DNA of 55,946 bases from Promethearchaeota archaeon (lineage in GTDB: Archaea > Asgardarchaeota > Lokiarchaeia > Sigyniarchaeales > SOKP01): positions 1-55,946 of the forward strand of contig JAEOTZ010000045.1 in assembly GCA_016839585.1 (NCBI GenBank), in the 5' to 3' direction. Shown here in pieces: positions 41,949 through 51,030 of this stretch (its first letter is position 1; every line of letters starts with the position of its first letter). The notes under the pieces are model-generated. The model saw nothing but the letters and a program-made list of their open reading frames with translations. It ran no database searches and was not told the DNA's origin. The position numbers were made by a program, and so were the translations under genes.

Positions 41949-42692
41949 CTAATTTTCTCTTAGAAGTAATCGTTCCATCCATTTTGGCAGCATGAAACCT
42001 CCATAAAATTCGATTGAACTCGAAATTAAGATCAATCTAGCTACAATTAGGATGATAATCGAAAAACCGCTTAAAATTTCTAGTACAGAGCCTAAAACGA
42101 AAGAAATAAAAGCAGCAATAAGCAATTTTCCTTTTAATCTGATTTCGGGACTTTTAGATTTTAAAGATTCTCGTGCAAATAAGAGACCAGTTATCAATAC
42201 CATAACAACAAGGAAAAGCTGGTAAGCAGTAACAAAGAATTCATACTCAGCATCAACAGGACTAGTAACTTCTCCTATTTTCGTATGATCAATAAAAAGT
42301 ATTGAGAAAAATGCTATTTCGAATACAATTCCAATAATTCCAAAAATAAGTAAAATTGTTTTCTGATTTTTTTTATAGAGAAAGTCTGTGAAGGCAATCA
42401 TCCAAATAAAAGCTGTTATTGGTAATGGTACAACTCCTATTATGAAATAATATGGGGGTGCTGACATATAACCATCACCATCAGTTATTAATGCGACTAA
42501 AAATGAAGAGGAACTCGCATACCAACTAGAGACGATTCCAAGCCAGACAATCCCGACGAGTAATATCGTTCTATTTTTGGATTTAGGATATTTTGAGATA
42601 ATGGTAATCCCAATTACTACTGATATCAAAGCAAATATTAAGCTAAATATTCCATTTACAAACTCATCTGGAGTTAAAGTCATAAAATTCAC
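41949..42692 (-). CDS. Seven-helix membrane protein
   Basis: 247 aa. Seven TM helices are visible: IFSLIFALISVVIGITII; LLVGIVWLGIVSSWY to LVALI; YYFIIGVVPLPITAFIWMI; ILLIFGIIGIVFEIAFFSI; TAYQLFLVVMVLITGLLFA; LLIAAFISFVLGSVLEIL; IIILIVARLILISSSIE. The C-terminus GGFMLPKWMERLLLREN ends abruptly without a kinase or cyclase output domain. This resembles the 7TM sensor modules at the N-terminus of histidine kinases and the stand-alone 7TM families of Asgard archaea. There is no retinal-binding Lys in helix 7, so it is not a rhodopsin. Confidence 0.7.
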   Translation of the reverse strand: MNFMTLTPDEFVNGIFSLIFALISVVIGITIISKYPKSKNRTILLVGIVWLGIVSSWYASSSSFLVALITDGDGYMSAPPYYFIIGVVPLPITAFIWMIAFTDFLYKKNQKTILLIFGIIGIVFEIAFFSILFIDHTKIGEVTSPVDAEYEFFVTAYQLFLVVMVLITGLLFARESLKSKSPEIRLKGKLLIAAFISFVLGSVLEILSGFSIIILIVARLILISSSIEFYGGFMLPKWMERLLLREN

Positions 42693-42766
42693 TTTTTTCT
42701 AATTGCTTAAAGATATTATGTTATATCACATATTTAATAATTTATTATTAATCTATTAGAATCTAT

Positions 42767-43026
42767 TTATTCTAGTCTTTCTACTTTAAAAATAACAGGT
42801 CTAAACCAATCAGTACACCCCGTAATTACAGTACCATTTTAGCCCAATCACAAAATACTTCCGATACTTTTGCTAAATTTGGATCTATGATGAATTCTTG
42901 ACCATCTTCAAAACGTTCACATAAATTTATATCATGATATAGGTCTACGATGTATTCTTCAATTAAATCTCTATTAATTGTACGTTTAAGTACTGTTATT
43001 TTACATTTTGGCATCTTAGAAACCAT
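42767..43026 (-). pseudogene. Frame-broken TIGR04076-type gene
   Basis: The first frame gives 66 aa: MVSKMPKCKITVLKRTINRD, then ERFEDGQEFIIDP and VFCDWAKMVL, then a stop. The conserved 3' end of the family, GTVITGCTDWFRPVIFKVE and RLE with a stop at 42767, is present in another frame. It begins within the last codons of the first frame (AAAAT then GGTACT). Family members usually have about 20-25 further residues between the FC-WA motif and the GT-I-CTD motif. The break therefore looks like an internal deletion of a length not divisible by three. It could in principle be expressed as the short 66-aa product. Confidence 0.7.
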
Positions 43027-43131
43027 TTTGATATCCTCTTTTCTAATTAAAATAAATTTTGCTTTTTAACATAAATTATTTTAGAGCTGTTTTTCATATA
43101 TTTTCATATAATAAAGAATTTATTCAAATCC

Positions 43132-44379
43132 ATGAATTCTATCATGGTTAAACGTCCTGAATTACTTGCTCCTTGTCAAGACTGGAATTCATTAAAAATT
43201 GTTGGTGGGATAGCGGATGCTATATATTTTGGAGTAAAGAAGTATAGCATGCGCGCAAAGGCAAAAAATTTTAGGAGAGCCGATTTAAGAAAAATTACAG
43301 AGTTTTGTCATAACCAAAATCCACCTATGAAAGCTTATTTAACTACAAATATTTTAATTTATGATTTCGAACTTCAGGATTTGGAAAACTTGATCTTAGA
43401 AGCTAAAGAAGCAGACATTGATGCAATAATTGCTCATGATCTTGCTGTACTCAGAATTGCTAAACAACATAAGATGGATTTTCATATATCAACTCAGGCA
43501 AATGTGTCTAACATTGAAGCAGCAAGATTTTATGAAGAATTGGGCGCTGAAAGAATTATTTTAGCAAGAGAACTCTCTTTAAAGCAAATAAAGCTTATAA
43601 AACATCACTTATCAAAAACTAAGATTGAATGTTTTGTTCACGGTTCGATGTGTACTTCAATTTCAGGAAGATGTTATTTTTCTGCTACTATTTGTGATTC
43701 TGAAGAATTTTCTGCAAATCGAGGAAATTGCGTCCAACCATGTCGAAGAGAATGGCGAGTTATTGACGATGAGAACAATGAATTCATTTACGATGGTCAA
43801 ATGTTTTTAAACACAAAAGATTTATGTATGATTGAATACATTCCTCAACTTATTGATGCGAATATTGACGCTTTTAAAATAGAAGGTAGATTGAAGGATC
43901 CACTTTATGTAAAAGTAGTATCAGAATGTTATAAAGAAGCTCTTAATAGTTTTTTTAATAGAACTTTTACAAAAGAAAGAATTAAAAATTGGCTTCAAAG
44001 ATTATCCAAAGTATATAACCGAGGTTTTCATACTGGATTTTATTTTAGAAAACCTACTATTGAAGATATTCAATTAGAGCAAAGAGGTAATATCTCACCT
44101 TATAAAAAACATTATCTTGGAAAAATTATATCTTTTGATAAGACTAGTAAAACAGCCAACGTTCTGCTTGAGAGTTTAGAAGTACCATTAAAATTAGGAG
44201 ATGAAATTATAATTATTGGAAATAACACTTATTCAATAGAAACCATAAAAAAATTAATTTATAAAGGTGAGAAAATCAAGAGTATTGTAAGGAAAAGATA
44301 TAGTGATCCAGTAAAAATTAACTTACGTATTGATAATTGCGAAATAAACGATAAAATTTATATCATTTCAAAAACATAA
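43132..44379 (+). CDS. U32-family peptidase-like protein (TrhP/RlhA/UbiU group)
   Basis: 415 aa. It starts with RPELLAPCQDWNSLKI, has the barrel segments AYLTTNILIYDFEL and DFHISTQANVSN, and then the U32 signature FVHGSMCTSISGRCYFS. It continues with SANRGNCVQPCRREW and DAFKIEGRLKDPLYVKVV. The four cysteines (two around residues 173-180, then NC and PC near 203-207) are those that hold a 4Fe-4S cluster in this group. Characterised members hydroxylate tRNA or rRNA from prephenate or take part in O2-independent quinone hydroxylation, so 'peptidase' is probably a misnomer. It is followed by the pcm gene 56 bp downstream. Confidence 0.86.
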   Translation: MNSIMVKRPELLAPCQDWNSLKIVGGIADAIYFGVKKYSMRAKAKNFRRADLRKITEFCHNQNPPMKAYLTTNILIYDFELQDLENLILEAKEADIDAIIAHDLAVLRIAKQHKMDFHISTQANVSNIEAARFYEELGAERIILARELSLKQIKLIKHHLSKTKIECFVHGSMCTSISGRCYFSATICDSEEFSANRGNCVQPCRREWRVIDDENNEFIYDGQMFLNTKDLCMIEYIPQLIDANIDAFKIEGRLKDPLYVKVVSECYKEALNSFFNRTFTKERIKNWLQRLSKVYNRGFHTGFYFRKPTIEDIQLEQRGNISPYKKHYLGKIISFDKTSKTANVLLESLEVPLKLGDEIIIIGNNTYSIETIKKLIYKGEKIKSIVRKRYSDPVKINLRIDNCEINDKIYIISKT

Positions 44380-44435
44380 TCAAATGATTTTTTCAGACTC
44401 CAATCTAATTATAGAAAATAATTTCAGATATAACT

Positions 44436-45107
44436 ATGACCTTTGAGGAGAAAAGAAGAAGATTGGTTGAAAGTCTTACAAGTCGAAAAATCTTAACAGA
44501 TCCAAAAGTAGTTAGGGCAATGTTAATGGTACCTAGACACAAATTTGTACCTGAAGAAGCTGTTTCTTCTGCTTATATAGATTCTCCTCTATCAATTGGC
44601 CAAGGTCAAACAATAAGCGCACCTCATATGAATGCCATGATGTGTGAATACCTTGAACTTAAAGAAGGTGAAAAGGTCTTAGAAGTTGGAACTGGCTCGG
44701 GATATCACGCTGCTTTATGTGCAGAATTAGTTGCCCCAAAAAGTTCAGAATCAAAAGGGCATGTATATACAATTGAACGCCTTAAACAATTAGCTGAAGG
44801 AGCTAAACGTAGTCTAAAAGATACAGGATATGAGAATATTGTAACGGTAATTCATGGAGATGGTACATTAGGATATCCAGAAGCTGCACCATATGATAAG
44901 ATTTTAGTAACTGCTGCTTCACCTAGTAAAATTCCTCACCCGCTAAAAAAACAGTTAAAAAATGGTGGAGTATTGTGCATTCCAGCAGGTTCTAAAAATT
45001 TTGCCCAAAACTTATATATTATTAAAAAAAGAGGAGAGAAATTCGAAACCAAACGTGTTTCTGGAGTAAGATTCGTTCCTTTAATCGGCAAATTTGGTTT
45101 TGATTAA
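44436..45107 (+). CDS. pcm: Protein-L-isoaspartate O-methyltransferase
   Basis: 223 aa, full length. The family blocks are all present: MVPRHKFVPEEAVSSAYIDS, SIGQGQTISAPHMNAMMCE (the signature), VLEVGTGSGYHAALCAEL for SAM motif I, VYTIERLKQLA, HGDGTLGYPEAAPYDKILVTAA and LKNGGVLCIPAG. It repairs age-damaged proteins by methylating L-isoaspartyl residues with SAM. It is on the same strand as the U32 gene. The seven-residue insertion before GHVYTIE (PKSSESK) is as in archaeal members. Confidence 0.93.
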   Translation: MTFEEKRRRLVESLTSRKILTDPKVVRAMLMVPRHKFVPEEAVSSAYIDSPLSIGQGQTISAPHMNAMMCEYLELKEGEKVLEVGTGSGYHAALCAELVAPKSSESKGHVYTIERLKQLAEGAKRSLKDTGYENIVTVIHGDGTLGYPEAAPYDKILVTAASPSKIPHPLKKQLKNGGVLCIPAGSKNFAQNLYIIKKRGEKFETKRVSGVRFVPLIGKFGFD

Positions 45108-45410
45108 ATTATAGAAAATATTAAATTATAGAAGGAGTTTATTCAGAAAAATTATTTTTTAGCTTTTTTTCCATTAATTTTTTACGAATGCTTTTTACAT
45201 ATTCGTTATTTTGTATCCTATCTTTTATAGATTTGTTATTATAGGCCCAGCCATTACGCTTTTCAAAGTTATTTCCTTTAATTGTAACTCATTCTCTTTT
45301 TTTAATGTTTCCTTATTTTTATTACTACATTAATATTTAAAAAGATAATCAAAACCGACAGAATTCCTACTATTACTCACAAAATTGTTAAATATAAAAA
45401 AGTATAAATA
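45108..45410. other. 303-bp intergenic region with a possible broken short ORF
   Basis: On the complement an ATG at 45290-45292 gives MSYN and a stop. Dropping one frame, the DNA continues as KGNNFEKRNGWAYNNKSIKD, then RIQNNEYVKSIRKKLMEKKL and a stop at 45139. The lysine/asparagine-rich reading looks protein-like and is 45 codons long. It may be a small basic protein gene with a one-base change, or chance. Otherwise nothing is seen. Confidence 0.3.
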
Positions 45411-47585
45411 TTAAAAAACCTTTAGTTGGAGGGTAATTTCAAAACTTTTACTTATTTTCATGAGAGGAGTAACATTTATTCCTTGATAGATCTTTTCATA
45501 TCCTTCTTCGGTGTATGCATATGCAATTATTGGAAATTTGTTAATTTTAATTGAACCGGCTTTACTCAAAATAGTAAATTCGATATTTAGATCGTAAGAG
45601 TCATCATAAGCTTTAAAATGGGATCCCTCATATTGGAATGGCTCTAGTAAATCCTTTTCTTTATCATCCTTGAGTTCTACTTGGGCACTCTCCCATCGGA
45701 ATTTATTTGTATCCCCATTAAAGAAAAAGGGAAGATCAATTGCTAGCTGTAGATTATCAACAATCCTCTCTAGTTCTTCTTCTTGACCAGGGATCTCCTC
45801 AAAATTGACTCTAAATATTGCTTCAATTTGGTTTTCTTCAACATAAATATCTTTTGTAATTAAACAAGGATTTCTAAAATCTGTTTCGGTATCTTTCACT
45901 GTTCCATGTTTTTCCATTTCTAAAATAGCAAGTTTTACATCTTTTTCACTACTCGTAACCTTAAAATTACCGTCAATGAAATCACCAAACTCATGATATT
46001 GATCTGAATATAATTGTTCCAGATTTTCATCTTTGTGTAAAAATCTTATCCGCAACATGCACCGCCTAAATCTATCTATTAAAACCTCTTTATCTTTAAG
46101 TTTTTTACTTTCATGATATGCTTCTCGCCATCTTGTTAAAGTATTAAGTAAATTATAAGATTTAGGTTTATAGTCTAATTCAAATATCGTCCCACCGTTA
46201 GAGGGATTAATATAAAGACTAAGTAAATTTGATTCAATCAAATAATCTGTTTTACTATCTTTGTTAAAATCTAAAGGAGTTATATAAATATATGATTCTA
46301 AAGCTGGATTTATTAGGGTGTTTATCTCATCAATTAGTTTTTCAGCATTAATTAAGTGAGTATATATTGAAAATCTTAAAAACTGTAAATAAACTCCTCC
46401 AAAAAGTCCATGCCAATAGCAATCATTACATTGCGACTTATAAATCTCATCCCATGCTTCATTTATTTTATCTAAGATTTTTGGGATTAAAATATCATCA
46501 TCAACTTCGATTAATCGTTCTTCTGCCTTGATAAGTTTTTCTCTTACATAAAGCATTTTTTTATGCATATTATTGGATTCAGGATATTTCACGAGAAAAT
46601 ATCGCCAAAATCCACCTTTTAGAAACAAATACTCATCTTGTTTTTCAGGGTCGTCTTTAAATGCTTTCCTAATTTTTTTAAAACGCTTTCGAATAGGTGT
46701 TAATAATACCCATTCTTCCATTTTATCATAACTTGCTGTGGGAAGATACACTAATCCTTTTGCTGGAAATTGCTCTATATATTCAGATAAAGTTAAAGAT
46801 TTAATCCATTTATTATTTATAATCTGCTCAAAAAAGGCAGGAATAAACGGCTTCCCCTTATCACCATCTTTATGTCCTTGACCTTCAACATAGCAAAATT
46901 CGTGGGTTGTACCCCAAACACCCATTTTTTCTGCATCTGAGATTAGTAATGCTACTTTATCACCTTGATTATCTGCCTTTTCCTTTAAATAATCAATTGA
47001 ATAATAGCTTGGCTTCCATGGAGTCAAATATCTCAGTTCTTCATTGATTGGAAAGACTCTTAATGTTTTTCCGTCATCTTCAGTAATATATGTGTAAAAA
47101 GTGTCTTCTTCAGTTATCCCTGTTGATCGAAAATGGTTATCATCGACTATTACATATTTTAAACCAACATCATTTAAAAAGGAAGGATAGTTGGGTTCCC
47201 AAACTCTTTCAGATAACCATGCACCTTTCACATCTAATCCAAATTCTGCTTGAATTAATTGTGATAACTTTTTTATTTGAGCAATCTTATCGCGATACGG
47301 GATAATAGAAAAAATAGGTTCATAATACCCACCACCAATTATTTCAACCTGGTTTCTTTTTGCCATTTCCTTTAACTTCTGAATGAATTTAGGTTTGTTT
47401 TCAATAAGCCATTCTAGTAAATTACCTGAAAAATGTAATGTAAATTTAATTTCTGGAACTAAATATAAATTTTCTACTAAAGGTTCATAAGATTTCTTAT
47501 ATACATCCTCAATAACCCAAAGGAAATTATCTACTGGCTGGTGAAAGTGAAATACAATAGGAAGGTTAATAGTTTTTTCACTCAT
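45411..47585 (-). CDS. GH57 alpha-amylase/4-alpha-glucanotransferase
   Basis: 724 aa from the ATG at 47585; an ATG at 47600 would add five residues but lies before the transcription start predicted from the TATA-like run at 47613-47622. The GH57 motifs are in order: HFHQPVDNF, GGGYYEPI, WLSERVWEP with nucleophile Glu126, DDNHF, and ISDAEKMGVWG with acid Asp217. The 91-residue spacing between the catalytic pair is that of the Thermococcus 4-alpha-glucanotransferase. The C-terminal 350 residues are the helical and beta-sandwich DUF1925/DUF1926 regions of that subfamily. It would process glycogen or maltodextrin in the cytoplasm. A maltokinase-like gene follows 1.7 kb away on the other strand. 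Confidence 0.9.
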   Translation of the reverse strand: MSEKTINLPIVFHFHQPVDNFLWVIEDVYKKSYEPLVENLYLVPEIKFTLHFSGNLLEWLIENKPKFIQKLKEMAKRNQVEIIGGGYYEPIFSIIPYRDKIAQIKKLSQLIQAEFGLDVKGAWLSERVWEPNYPSFLNDVGLKYVIVDDNHFRSTGITEEDTFYTYITEDDGKTLRVFPINEELRYLTPWKPSYYSIDYLKEKADNQGDKVALLISDAEKMGVWGTTHEFCYVEGQGHKDGDKGKPFIPAFFEQIINNKWIKSLTLSEYIEQFPAKGLVYLPTASYDKMEEWVLLTPIRKRFKKIRKAFKDDPEKQDEYLFLKGGFWRYFLVKYPESNNMHKKMLYVREKLIKAEERLIEVDDDILIPKILDKINEAWDEIYKSQCNDCYWHGLFGGVYLQFLRFSIYTHLINAEKLIDEINTLINPALESYIYITPLDFNKDSKTDYLIESNLLSLYINPSNGGTIFELDYKPKSYNLLNTLTRWREAYHESKKLKDKEVLIDRFRRCMLRIRFLHKDENLEQLYSDQYHEFGDFIDGNFKVTSSEKDVKLAILEMEKHGTVKDTETDFRNPCLITKDIYVEENQIEAIFRVNFEEIPGQEEELERIVDNLQLAIDLPFFFNGDTNKFRWESAQVELKDDKEKDLLEPFQYEGSHFKAYDDSYDLNIEFTILSKAGSIKINKFPIIAYAYTEEGYEKIYQGINVTPLMKISKSFEITLQLKVF

Positions 47586-47823
47586 AATTCTAGATCGCAT
47601 TTTTCCATTAGTTTAATATAAGTAAAAGAGGATTCCTTATAAAAAATAACATTATTAATATTATTGTATTTTTTGTCTATACTAGGGGAAACTGATACTA
47701 CAATCAAAATTCAATAAAAATACAAATTTTATTAGGGGATCTTAATTTAATTGATCATTGCATTTTCTGGATTTGGTATTTTTCAAAACCACAAATCTAT
47801 ATTTTGTAATATTTAACTTTTAG

Positions 47824-49143
47824 ATGGATGATTTGCTTATGTTCACAAAATTTAAACGTATATATAACGAATTTCCCGATACATTTAGAGTGCTGACTCT
47901 CGCCACTTTTATTGACCGCTTAGGATCCTTTATATTATTTCCATTTTTTATCTTGTATATAACCGCACATTTTGGGGTGGGGATGACCGAAGTTGGAATT
48001 CTATTTGCGATCTTCGCGGGAGGAAGTATACTCGGTAGTGCGATTGGAGGAGCATTATCCGATAAATATGGTCGTCGTTTATTGGTCATATTTGGTTTGG
48101 TTGTAAGCGGGACAGGAAGTATTTTAATGGGAATAGTCAATGATCTGTATATTTTTTACATACTCGCTGGATTGTTCGGATTTTTTGGCGATTTTGGGGG
48201 TCCTGCACGACAAGCAATGGTAGTGGATTTACTTCCAGCAGAGAAACAAGCAGAGGGATTTGGGATTCTACGGGTGGCAGTTAATCTTTCAGCAGTGATC
48301 GGCCCTATTCTTGGCGGATTTATAGCAACCCAATCCTATATGATGTTATTTATTGGAGATGCTGTGAGCAGTGTAATTACCGCATTTATTGTTTATGGCG
48401 TTATTCCTGAGACAAAACCTCAAAAACTTGATGACAAACCAGAAGAAACAGTAGCGAAAACTTTCATAGGATATAAAGAAGTGTTAAAAGATTGGGTATT
48501 TGTGTTATTTCTCAGTGTTTCTGCCATAACAGTATTAGTATATATGCAAATGAATAGCACACTATCAGTATTCTTACGGGACGTTCATGGGTTCCCAGAG
48601 CTGGGTTTTGGTTTGTTGTTAAGTATGAATGCGGCTATGGTGGTGCTATTTCAATTCTGGATAACAAGGAAGATTTCAAAGTATGCTCCCATGAAGATGA
48701 TAACCCTTGGAACGTTGTTATATATGATTGGCTTTGGTATGTATGGTTTTGTCTCTACAGTATACATGTTTTTCATTGCTATGGCAATTCTCACGGTGGG
48801 AGAGATGATTGCAATGCCTATTGGTCAAAGAGCAGCTGCATCATTTGCATCTGAAGACAAACGAGGACGGTATATGGCAGTGTACGGCTTCCATTGGGCG
48901 ATTCCAACTCTTTTTGGGGTTTATGCCGCTGGATTAATTATGGATAATATTAGCCCATACTTGGTGTGGTATTTGGCGGGGATTTTGTGTCTGTTTTCAG
49001 CAGTAGGATTTTGGCTACTCCATGGTCCCACCAAAAAGCGCTTTTCAGAAGTAAGGGAAGCTTCAGAAGTAATAGAAGCTCCAAAAATAATGGAAGCTCC
49101 AAGAGTAATAGAACCCATAAAAGAAGATTTACATGAACCATGA
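47824..49143 (+). CDS. MFS transporter of higher GC content
   Basis: 439 aa, about 12 TM helices. Motif A is GGALSDKYGRRLLVIFG, with VAVNLSAVIGPILGGFIA for motif C, so it is a TetA/multidrug-type antiporter. Two sample lines of the gene (48001-48060 and 48841-48900) count 30 G/C in 60 each, against 16 in 60 for a line of the next gene. Its codon use therefore differs sharply from the surroundings, suggesting recent transfer. The cytoplasmic tail ends in tandem EASEVI/EAPKIM/EAPRVI repeats encoded by 18-bp DNA repeats. A second start (MFTKFKR, six codons on) is possible. Confidence 0.87.
   Translation: MDDLLMFTKFKRIYNEFPDTFRVLTLATFIDRLGSFILFPFFILYITAHFGVGMTEVGILFAIFAGGSILGSAIGGALSDKYGRRLLVIFGLVVSGTGSILMGIVNDLYIFYILAGLFGFFGDFGGPARQAMVVDLLPAEKQAEGFGILRVAVNLSAVIGPILGGFIATQSYMMLFIGDAVSSVITAFIVYGVIPETKPQKLDDKPEETVAKTFIGYKEVLKDWVFVLFLSVSAITVLVYMQMNSTLSVFLRDVHGFPELGFGLLLSMNAAMVVLFQFWITRKISKYAPMKMITLGTLLYMIGFGMYGFVSTVYMFFIAMAILTVGEMIAMPIGQRAAASFASEDKRGRYMAVYGFHWAIPTLFGVYAAGLIMDNISPYLVWYLAGILCLFSAVGFWLLHGPTKKRFSEVREASEVIEAPKIMEAPRVIEPIKEDLHEP
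49057..49110 (+). repeat. Three 18-bp tandem repeats in the MFS tail
   Basis: Units begin GAAGCT and read EASEVI, EAPKIM and EAPRVI at the protein level, followed by a partial fourth (EPIKED). They lie in the C-terminal cytoplasmic tail. Slippage could easily change their number. Confidence 0.7.
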
Positions 49144-49293
49144 TATTATTAGTGACTACAGATTTCTTTGCTAGTTTAAGTTTTATTGCAAATATTCCAA
49201 AATATATAAAGTTTAAATTTAAATTATGGAGATATTAGTAAAAGATTTTTACTTATAAAAGATAACTAGTTATAATACTGAAGATTGGATTAA

Positions 49294-51027
49294 ATGGGTA
49301 TTATGTTAAGCTTTATTGATAACAATTTGGTACAGGATATCTTTAATTCTAATGAATTTAAAGGATGGCTTCTTTCAAAAAGATGGTTTGGTGATAAATC
49401 TGCATTATCTAATCTAGAGTTCAAGATCAACCTAAATTATTTTGAAATTCTTTCTGAAAGGATACTACTAACTGTAATAGATATTCATAAACCGGAATAT
49501 AAAAAATCATATTTCTTGCCTTTAATTTATTATGAAAAGATTCAAGAAATTCTTGAACCAAATGAAAAAAGTAATAAAAAAAAAATACTGACTCTTACAG
49601 TTAATACATTTAGTAAGAAACTAGTATTAAATATTGAAGGAGAACAAAAAATATTCACAGTAAATTTAGTAGAAGGTGAATATTGTCTTTTCTTCTGGAA
49701 AAAAATATTATTTGATAAAGATGTCTCTGAAAGCTTTCCATCTCGTTCTTTGGATCTTACACTTTATACTGAACAATTTCAAGATGAGTCTAACATGAAA
49801 AAGGTTCAAAATTTAATTGAAACTAGTTTATATCCTGATCGATATTCACTCTCACTAACACAATTAGGAGGGGGAAATACCACAAATACTTTATTCTTAT
49901 TATCAATTTTGAATAACAGAATGCCTGATCAAAAACCAATTACTTATGTGTTAAAATCATATAAGGAATATTTGGAAAGTTTAGAACCAGCTACTTTATT
50001 TGTTTTAGTTCAAAATGAATTTCCAAATGCTCCTAAAATATATGGTACAATTAAATTGAGGGATAAAGAAACAATAGGTATCCTTGAAAACGTCCCAAAT
50101 ATAGGAAATTTAGGAGATATCTATTGGAATGAGCTTAATAACATGATTAATAGGGAGTTTAAAAATTTCAATCAAGATTTCTCTCAATTAGCCGAAAAAT
50201 CTAACATTTCTCAAATAATGAAGGAATATTGTTATGAAACATTAAAAGTCTCTGATGAAATTGGAAACTATATTAAAAGATTACATGAATCGTTAATTTA
50301 CCAAGAAAGAAAAGAATATAGCTTAGAATCTGTAGAAAGTAATAAGTATCTAGCATTTTATACTGAAAAACTTAACTCAATGATTTCAGAATTACAAAAT
50401 ATAATGAACCTTCAAACTGAAAGTTCCTTTTTTAACTTACCTAAAATTAGCTCGATATTAATTGATATTAAAGATATTATAGAGACTCTTAAAACTGATT
50501 TTAAAGAAACTAAAATTCAAATTCAACCTGTGCATCAAGATTTACATATGGAACAAATTTTATACAATAAAATTGATGATCATTACCAGTTTTACTTTAT
50601 AGACTTTGAAGGCGATCCACAATTAACTTTCACAGAAAAAAAAGGTAAATTCCCGATTGAAAAAGATTTAGCATCCTTTTTAAGGGCTTTGAGTTATATA
50701 AAATTTAATACTTTTCTCAAAATCATTGAGAAAAAAGTGATTAAGAAGGATAAATATGAAGTTCCTGAAGAGATACTTTATAACATAATTTTTAGAAGAG
50801 CTGCTAGACCTATCAATAAAACACTTGATGTAATTCTCAACGTTTTAAACATCTGGGAGATAAAATTAATAGGAAAAATTTTAAAAAATCTAAATGCCCA
50901 TTATACTCTTATTACCTACTTTTACATCGAAAGAGCATTATATGAATTAAACTATGAAATGTTATTTAGACCAAGTAAAATAATTGTGCCAATTTTAGGA
51001 CTAAAAGAAATAATTGATAAAAGTTAA
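49294..51027 (+). CDS. Maltokinase-like aminoglycoside-phosphotransferase-fold kinase
   Basis: 577 aa. The N-terminal cap has GWLLSKRWFGDKS, the RWFG.K mark of maltokinases (Mak/Pep2). The kinase lobe has the Gly-rich LTQLGGGNTTNTLF, then the catalytic loop VHQDLHMEQILY and the metal loop FIDFEGDPQ, which match the maltokinase H-GDLH-Q-L and IDFEGEP motifs. The end has the family's ERALYELNYEMLFRP. The likely reaction is phosphorylation of maltose (or another sugar) at C1 from ATP, feeding alpha-glucan synthesis via GlgE-type enzymes. No GlgE or trehalose synthase is in the window. The H-Q-D in place of H-G-D is a mild change. The start at ATG 49294 or 49303. Confidence 0.83.
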   Translation: MGIMLSFIDNNLVQDIFNSNEFKGWLLSKRWFGDKSALSNLEFKINLNYFEILSERILLTVIDIHKPEYKKSYFLPLIYYEKIQEILEPNEKSNKKKILTLTVNTFSKKLVLNIEGEQKIFTVNLVEGEYCLFFWKKILFDKDVSESFPSRSLDLTLYTEQFQDESNMKKVQNLIETSLYPDRYSLSLTQLGGGNTTNTLFLLSILNNRMPDQKPITYVLKSYKEYLESLEPATLFVLVQNEFPNAPKIYGTIKLRDKETIGILENVPNIGNLGDIYWNELNNMINREFKNFNQDFSQLAEKSNISQIMKEYCYETLKVSDEIGNYIKRLHESLIYQERKEYSLESVESNKYLAFYTEKLNSMISELQNIMNLQTESSFFNLPKISSILIDIKDIIETLKTDFKETKIQIQPVHQDLHMEQILYNKIDDHYQFYFIDFEGDPQLTFTEKKGKFPIEKDLASFLRALSYIKFNTFLKIIEKKVIKKDKYEVPEEILYNIIFRRAARPINKTLDVILNVLNIWEIKLIGKILKNLNAHYTLITYFYIERALYELNYEMLFRPSKIIVPILGLKEIIDKS

Positions 51028-51030
51028 AAT

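Noticed and set aside
41949-42692. Seven-helix protein as a rhodopsin or heliorhodopsin
   Set aside because: Helix 7 (IIILIVARLILISSSIE) lacks the retinal-binding lysine.
48921-49141. Antisense open frames with Leu-rich or Ser/Ala-rich translations
   Set aside because: They are created by the 18-bp repeats and the higher GC of the MFS gene on the other strand.
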